Assembly (NCBI RefSeq): GCF_000621165.1
Contig: NZ_JHZA01000009.1
Span: forward strand, 62,001 to 126,000
Direction: 5' to 3'
DNA length: 64,000 nt
Source of the DNA: Enterovibrio calviensis DSM 14347
Lineage (GTDB): Bacteria; Pseudomonadota; Gammaproteobacteria; Enterobacterales; Vibrionaceae
Of this stretch, positions 20,441 through 30,810 are shown in pieces. Each line of letters starts with the position of its first letter. Within the stretch, counting starts at the first letter, position 1. The position numbers and the translations under genes were made by a program. Under the pieces are notes generated by a model, which was given only the letters and a program-made list of their open reading frames with translations, was not told the origin of the DNA and did no database searches.

Positions 20441-21595
20441 ATGGCCAAACACCTGTTTACTTCAGAATCGGTTTCGGAAGGTCACCCAGACAAAATTGCT
20501 GACCAAATTTCAGATGCCGTACTTGATGCGATTTTAGAGCAGGATCCAAAAGCCCGCGTTGCTTGTGAAACATACGTAAAAACCGGCATGGTCATGGTTG
20601 GCGGTGAAATCACCACTTCAGCTTGGGTTGATATCGAAGAACTGACGCGTCAAACCGTGCGTGAAATCGGCTACGTTCACTCAGACATGGGTTTCGATGC
20701 TGATTCGTGTGCCGTACTTAATACCATTGGTAAGCAATCACCTGATATTAACCAAGGTGTTGACCGCGCTGATCCGAAAGAGCAAGGCGCAGGCGACCAA
20801 GGCATCATGTTTGGTTATGCATGTAACGAAACTGACGTGCTAATGCCTGCACCTATCACTTACTCTCACCTTCTTGTTAAGAAACAAGCTGAAGTGCGTA
20901 AGAGCGGTAAACTCGATTTCCTTCGCCCAGACGCGAAATCACAGGTGACCTTCCAATACGACCAAGGCAAGATTGTTGGTATCGACGCGGTTGTTCTTTC
21001 TACCCAACACTGTGATTCAGTCACCACTGAGCACCTACGTGAAGCGGTCATGGAAGAAATCATCAAGCCTGTACTGCCAACAGAATGGTTGAACAAAGAA
21101 ACCAAATTCTTCATCAACCCAACCGGTCGTTTCGTTATCGGTGGCCCAATGGGTGACTGTGGTTTGACGGGTCGTAAGATCATCGTTGATACCTACGGCG
21201 GCGCAGCCCGTCACGGTGGTGGTGCTTTCTCTGGTAAAGATCCATCAAAAGTTGACCGCTCAGCGGCATACGCAGCACGTTATGTTGCGAAAAACATCGT
21301 TGCTGCTGGCCTAGCAGACCGCTGTGAAATCCAATTGTCTTACGCGATTGGTGTTGCAGACCCAACGTCTATCATGGTTGAAACCTTCGGCACTGAGAAA
21401 GTCTCTCAAGAGATCATCATCGAAGCGGTTCGTCAGCACTTTGACCTGCGCCCATACGGCCTACAAGAGATGCTGGACCTGTTGCAACCTATCTACAAGA
21501 AGACAGCAGCATACGGTCACTTCGGTCGCGAAGAATTCCCTTGGGAAAAAACCGACAAAGTTGCAGCACTGCGCGATTTCGCAAACATCAAGTAA
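20441..21595 (+). CDS. metK: S-adenosylmethionine synthase
   Basis: Makes SAM from methionine and ATP. 384 residues with the family signatures [12 protein letters not shown] and [10 protein letters not shown], and N-terminal [13 protein letters not shown]. Strong TAAGGA ribosome site before the ATG at 20441. Divergent from tktA, with a MetJ operator upstream and a terminator right after the gene. Confidence 0.98.
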   Translation: MAKHLFTSESVSEGHPDKIADQISDAVLDAILEQDPKARVACETYVKTGMVMVGGEITTSAWVDIEELTRQTVREIGYVHSDMGFDADSCAVLNTIGKQSPDINQGVDRADPKEQGAGDQGIMFGYACNETDVLMPAPITYSHLLVKKQAEVRKSGKLDFLRPDAKSQVTFQYDQGKIVGIDAVVLSTQHCDSVTTEHLREAVMEEIIKPVLPTEWLNKETKFFINPTGRFVIGGPMGDCGLTGRKIIVDTYGGAARHGGGAFSGKDPSKVDRSAAYAARYVAKNIVAAGLADRCEIQLSYAIGVADPTSIMVETFGTEKVSQEIIIEAVRQHFDLRPYGLQEMLDLLQPIYKKTAAYGHFGREEFPWEKTDKVAALRDFANIK

Positions 21596-21623
21596 TCGCG
21601 AAAACGCAGCACGACAGATTAAG

Positions 21624-21652
21624 AAAAGGGAAGCTTCGGCTTCCCTTTTTTC
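21624..21652 (+). terminator. Terminator after metK, abutting sprT
   Basis: AAGGGAAGC TTCG GCTTCCCTT with a UUCG-type tetraloop and T6 run. The T run ends one base before the first sprT ATG, so this hairpin also occupies the place of the sprT ribosome site. Confidence 0.92.
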
Positions 21653-22192
21653 ATGCCTATCTTTACCCTACCCGCAGTGACAATCCAATCTGCCAAGGCG
21701 ATGAACGAACTCCACTACCGTATTACTCGACGCGTAAGCGAATGCATCTCTCATGCAAACCTGACCCTAGGTACCGATTTTGCGGTGCCAGCAATCCGTT
21801 TTGATATTCGAGGAAAAACCGCGGGAATGGCGCTGCTTCAACGCTGGCAACTTCGCTTTAACCCTGTCTTGCTGGCAGAGAACCCTGACGCCTTTATTGA
21901 AGAAGTCGTGCCCCATGAAGTGAGTCACTTGATTGTCTTTGCGCGTTTCGGACGCGTTCGCCCCCATGGCAAAGAGTGGCAGGCAGTCATGTCACAGGTC
22001 TTTGATGTTCAACCGAAAACCACACACAGCTTTGACATTAAATCTGTGGAAGGAAAAACCTTCCCCTACCACTGCCAATGCGACGTGATCCCCTTGTCTG
22101 TTCGTCGCCACAACAAAGTACAACGTCAACAAGTTCAATATATGTGTCGGCGTTGTAAGCAGCCACTGGTGTGGAAACCTGCTTCCTCTTAG
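21653..22192 (+). CDS. sprT: SprT-family zinc metalloprotease-like protein
   Basis: SprT domain protein of 179 residues with the zinc motif HEVSH (metal ligands from the two histidines and a downstream one) and a C-terminal zinc-ribbon built from HCQCD and CRRCK. Family members resemble Spartan proteases; the bacterial role is unclear. The start is uncertain: ATG 21653 touches the metK terminator, while ATG 21701 (MNELHYRITRRV) would give 163 residues, nearer the E. coli length. Confidence 0.88.
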   Translation: MPIFTLPAVTIQSAKAMNELHYRITRRVSECISHANLTLGTDFAVPAIRFDIRGKTAGMALLQRWQLRFNPVLLAENPDAFIEEVVPHEVSHLIVFARFGRVRPHGKEWQAVMSQVFDVQPKTTHSFDIKSVEGKTFPYHCQCDVIPLSVRRHNKVQRQQVQYMCRRCKQPLVWKPASS

Positions 22193-22316
22193 TCTCACTT
22201 TTGGGTGATAACAGCCTCTTAACGAGCAAGCATCTCAATTAGCACAACTTTAGTGAGATTTAACTCGCAAACATCTGCAATAATCAAAGTACTTATTTCC
22301 ACCAAGACTTTGATTC

Positions 22317-23030
22317 ATGATGAAGAAGTATCTCTTACTGCTTTCTGCTCTGTTGATATCCCCGTTGGCGATGTCAGCCCCAGAGCATCCTCAATCCTTT
22401 TCGAAAGCCAAGCGCATCGCGCAAAAAATCTATCAAGACTACCCGACCTCTTTTTACTGTGGCTGTGATATCGAATGGCAAGGTAAGAAAGGCGTCCCGC
22501 AATTGGATGATTGTGGTTACCAAGTCCGAAAGCAACTCAAGCGAGCAAGCCGCATCGAGTGGGAACATGTGGTTCCGGCATGGCAGTTCGGCCACCAGCG
22601 TCAATGCTGGCAAGATGGCGGACGCAAAAACTGTGGCAGAACCGACCCAGCATTTCGTTTGATGGAAGCTGACCTGCACAACCTCGTCCCCGCGATTGGC
22701 GAAGTGAATGGCGACCGCTCAAACTACCGTTTCTCACAATGGAACGGCGACAAAGGCGCGTTTTATGGCCAGTGCGACATGAAAGTCGACTTCAAGCAGC
22801 GTGCTGTCGATCCCCCAGCGCAAAGCCGAGGCGCGATTGCTCGTATCTACCAATACATGAATCAGCAATACGATTTTCGTTTAGCATCAGCACAGAAAAA
22901 GCTCATGAACGCGTGGGATAAAACCTATCCAGTCACTGCTTGGGAATGTGAGCGTGACCGTCGCATTGCCCGTAATCAAGGGAATCACAACCCGTTCGTG
23001 AAAGTGGCATGCGAAAAGGCAGGTCTATAA
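22317..23030 (+). CDS. endA: Extracellular or periplasmic endonuclease I (Dns/EndA)
   Basis: Non-specific endonuclease of 237 residues with a signal peptide ([19 protein letters not shown]). The family core [10 protein letters not shown] with its catalytic histidine, and [18 protein letters not shown], are intact; eight or more cysteines fit a disulfide-rich exported protein. In Vibrio the homologue Dns degrades external DNA and limits transformation. ATG at 22317 or 22320, with a weak ribosome site. Confidence 0.95.
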   Translation: MMKKYLLLLSALLISPLAMSAPEHPQSFSKAKRIAQKIYQDYPTSFYCGCDIEWQGKKGVPQLDDCGYQVRKQLKRASRIEWEHVVPAWQFGHQRQCWQDGGRKNCGRTDPAFRLMEADLHNLVPAIGEVNGDRSNYRFSQWNGDKGAFYGQCDMKVDFKQRAVDPPAQSRGAIARIYQYMNQQYDFRLASAQKKLMNAWDKTYPVTAWECERDRRIARNQGNHNPFVKVACEKAGL

Positions 23031-23108
23031 CCTCACCTTAGAAGGCCGTAAACTTGCGCTCACCTTACACCCGAGATTACGGCCAAAATTACAGGCAAAA
23101 CTACAGTC

Positions 23109-23145
23109 AATGAGCAGTAGCATGCTAAACTGCTGCTCATTATTT
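23109..23145 (+). terminator. Probable terminator between endA and rsmE
   Basis: Twelve-base stem AATGAGCAGTAG / CTGCTGCTCATT with one G-U pair and a 9-base loop. The T tract is short, so termination may be partial. Confidence 0.5.
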
Positions 23146-23162
23146 CCAAGACCAAAACCACC

Positions 23163-23894
23163 ATGCGTATCCCAAGAATTTTCCATCCTGAATTGCTGCC
23201 TAACAGCGGCCGTGTCGCACTTGATGATGATGCGGCAAATCATGTTGGCCGTGTATTGCGTATGCAAGTTGGACAAGAAGTCCTGCTCTTTGATGGCAGC
23301 GGCGCTGAATTCCCCGCAGTGATCTGTGACGTTTCAAAAAAGAACGTCAACGTCGATATCACTGAACGTGTCGAGCGCAGCATTGAATCGCCGCTAGACT
23401 TGCACCTTGGTCAAGTCATCAGTCGCGGCGACAAAATGGAGTTCACCATTCAAAAATCTGTCGAGCTTGGCGTCAATGTGATTACGCCACTGATCTCTGA
23501 ACGATGTGGTGTCAAACTCAACGCCGACCGCTTTGACAAGAAATTGCAGCAATGGCAGAAGATTGCGATTGCTGCCTGCGAACAATCTGGCCGAAACATC
23601 GTCCCAGAAATCCGCCCAGTGATGGCGTTGGATGCCTGGAGTCAGGAAGCGTTTGATGGTTTGAAACTCAACCTTCACCCTCGCGCCAAATATTCCATCA
23701 ATACCCTGCCGCAGCCTGTTAATCGCGTGCGCCTATTGATTGGCCCTGAAGGCGGTTTGTCAGCAGAAGAAATTGAAAAGACCCGTGAGCACGGGTTTGA
23801 AGAAACACTTTTGGGACCGCGTGTGCTGCGCACTGAAACCGCAGCATTGACCGCAATTACGGCATTGCAGGTTCGCTTTGGTGACCTTGGTTAA
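23163..23894 (+). CDS. rsmE: 16S rRNA m3U1498 methyltransferase
   Basis: SPOUT-class methyltransferase of 243 residues acting on U1498 of 16S rRNA. N-terminal PUA-like part ([25 protein letters not shown]), then the knotted domain with KSVELGV and the SAM-binding [12 protein letters not shown] and [11 protein letters not shown]. Ends 47 bp before gshB, same strand; probably co-transcribed. Confidence 0.96.
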   Translation: MRIPRIFHPELLPNSGRVALDDDAANHVGRVLRMQVGQEVLLFDGSGAEFPAVICDVSKKNVNVDITERVERSIESPLDLHLGQVISRGDKMEFTIQKSVELGVNVITPLISERCGVKLNADRFDKKLQQWQKIAIAACEQSGRNIVPEIRPVMALDAWSQEAFDGLKLNLHPRAKYSINTLPQPVNRVRLLIGPEGGLSAEEIEKTREHGFEETLLGPRVLRTETAALTAITALQVRFGDLG

Positions 23895-23941
23895 TGACAC
23901 CAAGTTTAACGGCGACGAACTTGCCAGATAAGGAAGACAGA

Positions 23942-24889
23942 ATGATCAAACTGGGTATCGTGATGGACCCAATTGAGTCCATCAACATCAAGAAAGATTC
24001 TTCTTTTGCCATGATGCTAGAAGCACAAGCGCGTGGCTGGGAAATTCACTACATGCAGATGAATGACTTGTCGCTGGAGCAAGGAAAAGCCCTTGCTCGC
24101 ACCAAGATCATCAGCGTAGAACAAAACCCTGAGAAGTGGTTTGACGTAAAAAGCGAGCAAGAGATCGCACTGGCCGATCTTGATGCTGTCTTGATGCGTA
24201 AAGACCCGCCGTTCGACACGGAATACATCTACGCAACGTACATTCTTGAGCGCGCGGAAGTGGAAGGATGCTTAATCGTTAACAAACCGCAAAGCCTCCG
24301 TGATTGTAACGAAAAGCTATTCACCGCTTGGTTCCCAGAGCACACGCCAATCACCTTGGTGACGCGTCGTGACGACCAAATCAAAGCGTTCCATGAAAAA
24401 CACGGCGACGTGATTTTGAAGCCGCTTGATGGCATGGGCGGTTCTTCTATCTTCCGCGTGAAGAAGGGCGATCCTAACCTATCCGTGATCATCGAAACAC
24501 TGACCAGTCTTGGCACTAACTACTGCATGGCGCAGACGTTCGTTCCAGACATCAGCAATGGCGACAAGCGTATTCTAGTGGTTGACGGCGAGCCGATGCC
24601 ATACTGTTTGGCGCGTATTCCAGCCAAAGGCGAAACACGCGGTAACCTTGCAGCAGGTGGTCGCGGTGAAGCGCGTCCTTTAAGTGACACCGACTGGGCC
24701 ATTGCCCGTGCTGTCGCACCAACGCTGAAAGAAAAAGGCCTGATCTTTGTCGGTCTGGATATCATTGGCGACAAGCTGACTGAAATTAATGTCACGAGTC
24801 CAACGTGTATCCGTGAAATTGAAGCGGCCTTTGATATCAACATCAGCGGCAAGTTGATGGATGCCATCGAAGCTCGCCTGCAAAAGTAA
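23942..24889 (+). CDS. gshB: Glutathione synthetase
   Basis: ATP-grasp enzyme joining gamma-glutamylcysteine and glycine. 315 residues from the ATG at 23942 (MIKLGIVMDPIESINIKKDS), with DVILKPLDGMGG, MPYCLARIPAKGE and the C-terminal INVTSPTCIREIE segment. The start is chosen from the family N-terminus and the AAGGAAGACAGA sequence upstream. Confidence 0.97.
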   Translation: MIKLGIVMDPIESINIKKDSSFAMMLEAQARGWEIHYMQMNDLSLEQGKALARTKIISVEQNPEKWFDVKSEQEIALADLDAVLMRKDPPFDTEYIYATYILERAEVEGCLIVNKPQSLRDCNEKLFTAWFPEHTPITLVTRRDDQIKAFHEKHGDVILKPLDGMGGSSIFRVKKGDPNLSVIIETLTSLGTNYCMAQTFVPDISNGDKRILVVDGEPMPYCLARIPAKGETRGNLAAGGRGEARPLSDTDWAIARAVAPTLKEKGLIFVGLDIIGDKLTEINVTSPTCIREIEAAFDINISGKLMDAIEARLQK

Positions 24890-24896
24890 TCGTACA

Positions 24897-24937
24897 CAGT
24901 CTTGTGCAGTTTCCTCTGCACAAGGCTGACTTTCTTT
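24897..24937 (+). terminator. Probable terminator after gshB
   Basis: Stem of about 13 bases (CAGTCTTGTGCAG paired with CTGCACAAGGCTG, one G-U pair), six-base loop, then a T-rich tail ACTTTCTTT. Confidence 0.6.
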
Positions 24938-25052
24938 CGCTTACCGCTCATACTGAACGTAGGCACTCTGCAATGTTCGCACCTGCCATCATTACGCATT
25001 TTTTGAAAACAAGCACCTTTGCGCCAACGCAACTTAGTAGTGGAAGGGCATC

Positions 25053-25616
25053 ATGAATTTTAAAAACCATTTTCTTGTCGCGATGCCTAGCATGGCAGAC
25101 GACCGTTTTAAGCACAGTGTCATTTACATGTGCGAACACAATGAAGACGGCGCGATGGGGCTTGTGATAAACCAGCCTATCAACATTTCTGTTGCTAACA
25201 TGCTGGAGCAAATTGAAGTCGATCGCGATCATCATGTCACTCAGCCCTTGAGCCTTGATCAACCAGTGCTGTTTGGTGGCCCCGTATCAGAAGACCGTGG
25301 TTTTGTACTTCACAAAAACAAACAGACATTTGGTTCAAGCATTCAACTTTCAGATGCGCTGACGGTCACCACCTCAAAAGACATCTTGGCCATCTTAGGC
25401 ACGAATGACGAGCCAGAGCAGTTCATTGTCGCACTGGGTTATTCCGGCTGGGATGCAGGTCAATTAGAGAAAGAATTGGCGGAAAACAGCTGGCTAACCA
25501 TTGAAGCTGACCCTGCCGTCATTTTTGATACCCCAATCAATGAGCGCTGGGAGACCGCGTTGAAGCATTTGGGTATCAGTGCGCTCAATCTATCGTCCGA
25601 TATTGGACACGCATAA
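25053..25616 (+). CDS. yqgE: UPF0301 (YqgE/AlgH) protein
   Basis: 187-residue protein of the UPF0301 family: [37 protein letters not shown] and [14 protein letters not shown] are hallmark segments. Function is not settled; its stable linkage with ruvX is known. Good GGAAGGG ribosome site. Ends ten bases before ruvX. Confidence 0.94.
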   Translation: MNFKNHFLVAMPSMADDRFKHSVIYMCEHNEDGAMGLVINQPINISVANMLEQIEVDRDHHVTQPLSLDQPVLFGGPVSEDRGFVLHKNKQTFGSSIQLSDALTVTTSKDILAILGTNDEPEQFIVALGYSGWDAGQLEKELAENSWLTIEADPAVIFDTPINERWETALKHLGISALNLSSDIGHA

Positions 25617-25626
25617 GAGACATCCC

Positions 25627-26055
25627 ATGAGTAACATCCAAACCGTGCTGGGTTTCGACTACGGCACAAAAAGTATTGGCACCGCTATCGGGCAAGCCAT
25701 TACAGGTACAGCAACGCCGCTTAAAGCGCTCAAAGCCAAAGACGGCATTCCTAGCTGGGAAGCGATTGAAGCCATTTTAAAAGAGTGGAAACCTGATGTG
25801 GTCGTGGTTGGATTACCTCTAGACTTACAAGGCGGCGAGCTCGAAACCATTACACCTCGTGCGCGCAAGTTTGCGAATCGTCTTAAAGGGCGCTTTGGTG
25901 TGAACGTCGAACTACACGACGAGCGACTCACCACCACAGAGGCGCGTTCATCACTGTTTGAACAAGGCGGTTATCGCGCACTAGGAAAAGGCAATATTGA
26001 CTGTCAATCCGCCGTCATCATTGTCGAAAGTTGGTTTGAACATCAATACAGCTAA
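25627..26055 (+). CDS. ruvX: Putative pre-16S rRNA nuclease / Holliday junction resolvase-like RuvX
   Basis: RNase H-fold protein of 142 residues (from ATG 25627, [18 protein letters not shown]), with the catalytic aspartates in GFDYGTKS and near the C-terminus ([13 protein letters not shown]). Family members process the 5' end of 16S rRNA. Translated just after yqgE; followed by a strong terminator. Confidence 0.95.
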   Translation: MSNIQTVLGFDYGTKSIGTAIGQAITGTATPLKALKAKDGIPSWEAIEAILKEWKPDVVVVGLPLDLQGGELETITPRARKFANRLKGRFGVNVELHDERLTTTEARSSLFEQGGYRALGKGNIDCQSAVIIVESWFEHQYS

Positions 26056-26079
26056 AAAAAGCGCCAATGGCGCTTTTTT
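26054..26079. terminator. Bidirectional terminator between ruvX and pilU
   Basis: AAAAAAAGCGCC / GGCGCTTTTTTT around a three-base loop, between convergent genes; A7 and T7 flanks allow use on both strands. Confidence 0.92.
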
Positions 26080-26087
26080 TTATTTCG

Positions 26088-27203
26088 CTATCGACCTTCG
26101 ATGCTTACGTCTGCCAACGACAACGAGCCATCAGACTGCTCTGCCATTTTCATCATCAACTTCAATTCATTGCGAGAATCCGCATGATGCAAGGCTTCTT
26201 CTTGGGAGATTTTCCCAGCCTGATACAACGTAAACAGTGATTGGTCGAAGGTACACATACCCGCGTTTTCACCCCTACCAATACTGGCTTTCAATTCATG
26301 CAACTCACCACGACGAATCAAATCCGACACGTGTGAGGTATTCAGCAGTAGCTCGTAAGCACCGTGGCGTCCAACGCCACTAATATCTGGTACCAATTGT
26401 TGAGCGAGCACCCCACGAAGGTTCAGTGACAAATCAAACAAGAATTGCTCACGGCGTTCTTTTGGCACCAAGTGCAGCACGCGCTCTAGTGCTTGGTTGG
26501 CATTGTTAGCGTGCAACGTCGCAATACATAGATGGCCAGTTTCGGCAAATTGCATCGCGTACTCCATGGTCTCTCGGGTACGGATCTCACCGATCATGAT
26601 CATGTCAGGTGCTTGGCGTAGCGAGTTTTTCAACGCGATCTCATAGCTTTCGGTATCAATGCCAATTTCACGCTGGGTCACAATGCACTTGTTGTGCGGG
26701 TGAATAAACTCAATAGGATCTTCGACCGTCAGAATGTGTCCGCTGCGGTGGGTATTTCGAAAGCCCACCATGGCTGCCATCGACGTCGATTTCCCCGACC
26801 CCGTCGCCCCAACGATCAACACCAACCCACGTTTTGCGATCGACAAATCCTGAATAACATCTGGTAAACCCAATGAGTGGATATCAGGGATGTTGGTCTC
26901 AATGCGGCGCATAACCATGCCGGGTAAATCTCGTTGCCAGAATGCACTGACACGAAAACGGCCAGTCTCGGTGACCAAAGCAAAGTTGGCTTCCCGCTCT
27001 ATGATGAACTTTTGGTAAGTGTCTGCGTCCATGGCTTGTTTAATCAGCCCATTAACGCCAGCCTCATCCAGTCTGTCTCCTACTGGCTTCAAACTGCCGT
27101 CCACACGAAGCATGCAAGATGCCCCAACCGTGATGTAACAATCCGACGCACGTCGCGTGAGCATTTCATCGAGTAATTCAAAGAGCGGTGCTTTTGCTGT
27201 CAT
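26088..27203 (-). CDS. pilU: Type IV pilus retraction ATPase PilU
   Basis: PilT paralogue of 371 residues that assists retraction of type IVa pili at the inner-membrane base. Walker A GATGSGKST at 132-140, the Asp box with EDPIEF, Walker B MIGEIRTRETM and the His box ATLHANN are intact. C-terminal tail EGR-ending and longer than PilT. Two bases after pilT, so one operon. Confidence 0.95.
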   Translation of the reverse strand: MTAKAPLFELLDEMLTRRASDCYITVGASCMLRVDGSLKPVGDRLDEAGVNGLIKQAMDADTYQKFIIEREANFALVTETGRFRVSAFWQRDLPGMVMRRIETNIPDIHSLGLPDVIQDLSIAKRGLVLIVGATGSGKSTSMAAMVGFRNTHRSGHILTVEDPIEFIHPHNKCIVTQREIGIDTESYEIALKNSLRQAPDMIMIGEIRTRETMEYAMQFAETGHLCIATLHANNANQALERVLHLVPKERREQFLFDLSLNLRGVLAQQLVPDISGVGRHGAYELLLNTSHVSDLIRRGELHELKASIGRGENAGMCTFDQSLFTLYQAGKISQEEALHHADSRNELKLMMKMAEQSDGSLSLADVSIEGR

Positions 27204-27205
27204 CC

Positions 27206-28243
27206 TTAAAATCCTGTCCCTGCACTGTCCAGTGCCTTGTTGGCTTCTTGGCTGTCTATCACGCCTTGCATCATTAGGTTGCGCAGCGCTTGTTCCATGG
27301 TTTGCATGCCCATACCGGATCCGGTTTGAATCATTGAATACATCTGCGCCACTTTGTCTTCGCGGATCAAGTTGCGAATGGCTGGTGTCGCAATCATGAC
27401 TTCATGCGCCGCAACTCGGCCGCCCGTTACCTGCTTCAACAGTTTCTGTGATACGACCGCCCTTAGAGATTCTGACAACATCGAACGCACCATAGGTTTG
27501 TCTGCGCCCGGGAAGACATCAATGATACGGTCAACGGTCTTCGCAGCACTGGAGGTATGCAAGGTGCCAAACACCAAGTGGCCCGTTTCAGCTGCGGTCA
27601 ATGCCAGACTAATGGTTTCTTGATCACGTAGCTCACCCACCAAAATCACATCGGGGTCTTCACGCAATGCGGAACGAAGCGCATTCTTAAATGAATGGGT
27701 ATCTCGATGAACCTCTCGTTGGTTGATCAACGAGCTTTTCTGCTCATGGACAAACTCAATCGGATCTTCAATGGTGAGGATGTGACGATGTTGCTCACGA
27801 TTAATTTTGTCGATCATCGCCGCCAACGTGGTGGATTTACCCGATCCCGTTGGCCCTGTTACCAACACCAATCCCTTTTGATAATTCACAAACTGCTCAA
27901 ACACAGCAGGGGCATTAATCGCTTCTAAGGTTGGGATTTTAGATGGAATGTTTCGGAACACTGCTGCGCAGCCGCGAGCCTGGTGGAAGGCATTCACACG
28001 AAAGCGACCGACGGACGCGAGCTCAAACGAGAAGTCAACTTCGAGGTTTTGCTCAAACTCGCGCTGCTGTGAATCATTCATCACATCGAAGATAAGACGA
28101 TTCACGTCATTATGCTCAAGCGCAGGTAGACTCAGCTTGCGGACATCACCATCAACGCGGACCATTGGCGGCACACCCGCAGAAAGATGTAGATCTGAGG
28201 CATTATGCTTTACACTAAAGTCCAATAATTCAGTAATATCCAT
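27206..28243 (-). CDS. pilT: Type IV pilus twitching motility ATPase PilT
   Basis: Retraction motor of type IV pili, 345 residues. Walker A GPTGSGKST at 130-138, LVGELRDQETI (Walker B), GTLHTSSAAKT (His box) and the C-terminal AIRNLIRE motif that marks true PilT. Pilus biosynthesis genes are not in this window. Divergent from yggS with only 26 bp between. Confidence 0.97.
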   Translation of the reverse strand: MDITELLDFSVKHNASDLHLSAGVPPMVRVDGDVRKLSLPALEHNDVNRLIFDVMNDSQQREFEQNLEVDFSFELASVGRFRVNAFHQARGCAAVFRNIPSKIPTLEAINAPAVFEQFVNYQKGLVLVTGPTGSGKSTTLAAMIDKINREQHRHILTIEDPIEFVHEQKSSLINQREVHRDTHSFKNALRSALREDPDVILVGELRDQETISLALTAAETGHLVFGTLHTSSAAKTVDRIIDVFPGADKPMVRSMLSESLRAVVSQKLLKQVTGGRVAAHEVMIATPAIRNLIREDKVAQMYSMIQTGSGMGMQTMEQALRNLMMQGVIDSQEANKALDSAGTGF

Positions 28244-28269
28244 TAATACGTTTCCTCGCAGAATTAGCC

Positions 28270-28980
28270 ATGTGTAGTATCAGACAAAACCTAGAGCAGG
28301 TCACCAGCCAAATAGACAATGCCGCACAAAAATGCGGGAGAGACGCCTCTGGCGTGCAATTGTTGGCGGTGAGTAAAACCAAGCCTATCGAGGCGATCGC
28401 CGAAGCCATCAAGGCAGGCCATCGTCAGTTTGGCGAAAACTATGTGCAAGAAGGGGTGGATAAAATCACTCATTTCCGTCCTCTTCAGCCCGATCTGGAA
28501 TGGCATTTCATTGGCCCAATCCAGTCCAATAAAACGCGCCCGATCGCTGAACACTTCGATTGGGTGCATTCGATTGATCGCAGCAAAGTCGCCCGTCGGC
28601 TCAGCGAGCAGCGTCCAAGTGACATGCCACCGCTACAAGTGCTTATCCAAATTAACACCAGCGGCGAAGCTTCGAAATCCGGCGCTGGCTTTGATGACGT
28701 TAGAGCATTGGCGGAAGAAATCGAAAGCATGCCGAACCTGACGCTAAGGGGGCTAATGTGCATTCCTCAGCCAGAAGAAAATCATGAAGCGCAAATGGCC
28801 GCTTTTGCGCCTTTGTCGACTCTATTTGAAGAAATGAAAGCCAACCGACCTCAATTCGATACGCTATCGATGGGGATGAGTGGTGATATGGATGCTGCCA
28901 TAGCATCCAAAAGTACCATGGTGCGAATCGGTACAGCGCTATTTGGGGCAAGAGATTACAGCCAGCGCGGCGAGAAGTAA
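28270..28980 (+). CDS. yggS: Pyridoxal-phosphate homeostasis protein YggS
   Basis: PLP-binding single-domain protein (TIM barrel, alanine-racemase N-terminal type) of 236 residues; the PLP lysine is K36 in LLAVSKTKP. HFIGPIQSNK, LMCIPQPEE and LSMGMSGDMDAAI are family landmarks. First gene of yggS-proC-yggT-yggU. Confidence 0.96.
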   Translation: MCSIRQNLEQVTSQIDNAAQKCGRDASGVQLLAVSKTKPIEAIAEAIKAGHRQFGENYVQEGVDKITHFRPLQPDLEWHFIGPIQSNKTRPIAEHFDWVHSIDRSKVARRLSEQRPSDMPPLQVLIQINTSGEASKSGAGFDDVRALAEEIESMPNLTLRGLMCIPQPEENHEAQMAAFAPLSTLFEEMKANRPQFDTLSMGMSGDMDAAIASKSTMVRIGTALFGARDYSQRGEK

Positions 28981-29041
28981 TAGCGACACACTTTTTCAGG
29001 TAAGCCTGTTACGGCTTCCCCGACAACGAGGAATTTATTTG

Positions 29042-29860
29042 ATGGAACAACGTACCATTGCCTTTATTGGCGCGGGCAACATGGCTCGCTCAATCATTGC
29101 TGGCCTCATTCAATCTGGCTACCCAGCATCTTTGTTGACGGCGGTTAATCGCACGCCCGAAAAGAGCGCAGCCTTTCGTGACAGCTTTGGCATCAATGCC
29201 AATGAAGATGCCATTGAAAGCGCTAAGCAGGCCGATGTGGTCGTGTTAGGCGTTAAACCACAAGGCATGGAAGAATTGCTCGCGAGTTTGACCGACATCG
29301 ACTGGAGCCAAAAACTCGCCATTTCCATCGCGGCGGGTATTTCTGTTGCGCGCCTGTCTGAGATGGCTAGCGTACCACTCAATCTTGTTCGTGTGATGCC
29401 TAACACACCTTCGCTGGTTGGTGAGGGTATGAGCGGGCTTTATGCTCCAGACTCTGTATCTGAAGGTGATCGCCAATTTGCGGGCGACTTAATGCAAGCC
29501 GTCGGCAATATTTGTTGGGTCAGCGAAGAATCAGGCATCAATGGTATTATTGCCGCTGCAGGCAGTGCACCTGCCTACTTCTTCCGATTTATGGAAGCCA
29601 TGCAAGCGGAAGCTGAACGCCAAGGCTTTGATAAAGACACGGCACGCCTTCTTGTGCAGCAGTCTGCACTCGGCGCAGCTAAAATGGTAGTTGCCAACCC
29701 AGACATTGAACTGGCAACCTTGAGAGAACAAGTGACATCCAAAGGCGGTACCACCGCTGAGGCACTGAACGTATTTAATAACAACCAACTGTCAGAGACG
29801 GTAGCAGAAGCCATGCAGGCAGCTGTGCGCCGCGCTGAAGAAATGGAATCGCTATTTTAG
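29042..29860 (+). CDS. proC: Pyrroline-5-carboxylate reductase
   Basis: Last step of proline synthesis. 272 residues from the ATG at 29042, with the NAD(P) fold FIGAGNMARSIIAGL at the N-terminus, MPNTPSLVGEGMSGL and the dimerisation signature TSKGGTTAEAL. An upstream in-frame start at 28943 would overlap yggS and is unlikely. YggS and YggT flank it as in many gammaproteobacteria. Confidence 0.97.
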   Translation: MEQRTIAFIGAGNMARSIIAGLIQSGYPASLLTAVNRTPEKSAAFRDSFGINANEDAIESAKQADVVVLGVKPQGMEELLASLTDIDWSQKLAISIAAGISVARLSEMASVPLNLVRVMPNTPSLVGEGMSGLYAPDSVSEGDRQFAGDLMQAVGNICWVSEESGINGIIAAAGSAPAYFFRFMEAMQAEAERQGFDKDTARLLVQQSALGAAKMVVANPDIELATLREQVTSKGGTTAEALNVFNNNQLSETVAEAMQAAVRRAEEMESLF

Positions 29861-29869
29861 GGCTAATTT

Positions 29870-30439
29870 ATGAACTCAATGAACTTCCTCGTTTCAACAC
29901 TGTTCGACCTTTACATTATGGTGGTGTTGCTTCGAGTTTGGCTGCAATGGTCACGTGCAGATTTTTATAATCCATTCAGCCAGTTTGTCGTCAAAGCGAC
30001 CCAACCTGTCGTTGCGCCACTGCGTCGCGTCATTCCCTCAATCGGGGCGTTTGACTTAGCAACCGTTCTGTTTGCTTATGTACTGTGTGTCGCCAAGTTC
30101 TTTGTCCTGCAAATGGTGAGTTCGGGCGGTATGCCTCCGTTTGATGCGACCTACCTGTTGATTGGTCTCATTGCCATGATCAAAGCGGCAGGCGGTTTGC
30201 TGTTCTGGGTACTGATTCTGCGCGCTATCTTGAGCTGGGTTAGCCAAGGTCGTAGCCCTATTGAATTTGTGATGGTTCAGTTGACTGAGCCTTTGGTCGC
30301 GCCTATCCGTCGTGTTCTGCCATCAATGGGCGGCCTAGATTTAAGCGTGCTTGTATTGTTCATCGTATTGCAGTTCTTGAACTTCTTTATCGGCGACCTT
30401 CTCAGCCCTTACTTCGGCAATTTGTGGTTCGTGCTGTAA
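29870..30439 (+). CDS. yggT: YggT family membrane protein
   Basis: 189-residue integral membrane protein with two tandem YGGT units, each with two helices and a PVVAPLRRVIPSIG / PLVAPIRRVLPSMG motif. Its role is unclear; the family has been linked to osmotic tolerance and cell division. Nine bases after proC, three before yggU. Confidence 0.95.
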   Translation: MNSMNFLVSTLFDLYIMVVLLRVWLQWSRADFYNPFSQFVVKATQPVVAPLRRVIPSIGAFDLATVLFAYVLCVAKFFVLQMVSSGGMPPFDATYLLIGLIAMIKAAGGLLFWVLILRAILSWVSQGRSPIEFVMVQLTEPLVAPIRRVLPSMGGLDLSVLVLFIVLQFLNFFIGDLLSPYFGNLWFVL

Positions 30440-30442
30440 TCA

Positions 30443-30757
30443 ATGAGCGCACCGCGCACTGCATGGCTGGATAACGAGGATCTGATCCTCAGGTTGTATA
30501 TCCAGCCTAAAGCAAGCCGTGACCAGTGGATGGGCATACATGGCGAGGAAATCAAACTCGCCATTACCGCCCCACCGGTGGATGGCAAAGCCAATGCCCA
30601 CCTCACCAAGTACCTGTCGAAACAATTCAAAGTCGCAAAAGGACTTATCGCGATAGAAAAAGGCGAGCTAGGCAGACACAAACAAGTCAGGGTAAAAAGC
30701 CCCGCCGTCTATCCTGATGCCATCAGTGATCTGATCCCCACGCTATCCAGTAAGTAA
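30443..30757 (+). CDS. yggU: UPF0235 (DUF167) protein YggU
   Basis: 104-residue protein of the DUF167 family: [31 protein letters not shown], and [12 protein letters not shown]. Function unknown. End of the yggS-proC-yggT-yggU run. Confidence 0.93.
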   Translation: MSAPRTAWLDNEDLILRLYIQPKASRDQWMGIHGEEIKLAITAPPVDGKANAHLTKYLSKQFKVAKGLIAIEKGELGRHKQVRVKSPAVYPDAISDLIPTLSSK

Positions 30758-30763
30758 GTATTG

Positions 30764-30789
30764 AACGCACACCTCGTGGTGCGTTTATT
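30764..30789 (+). terminator. Possible weak terminator after yggU
   Basis: AACGCAC / GTGCGTT stem with an eight-base loop and a poor T tract (TTTATT). May only attenuate. Confidence 0.4.
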
Positions 30790-30810
30790 CCATCAGACAA
30801 GGAACCAGTC

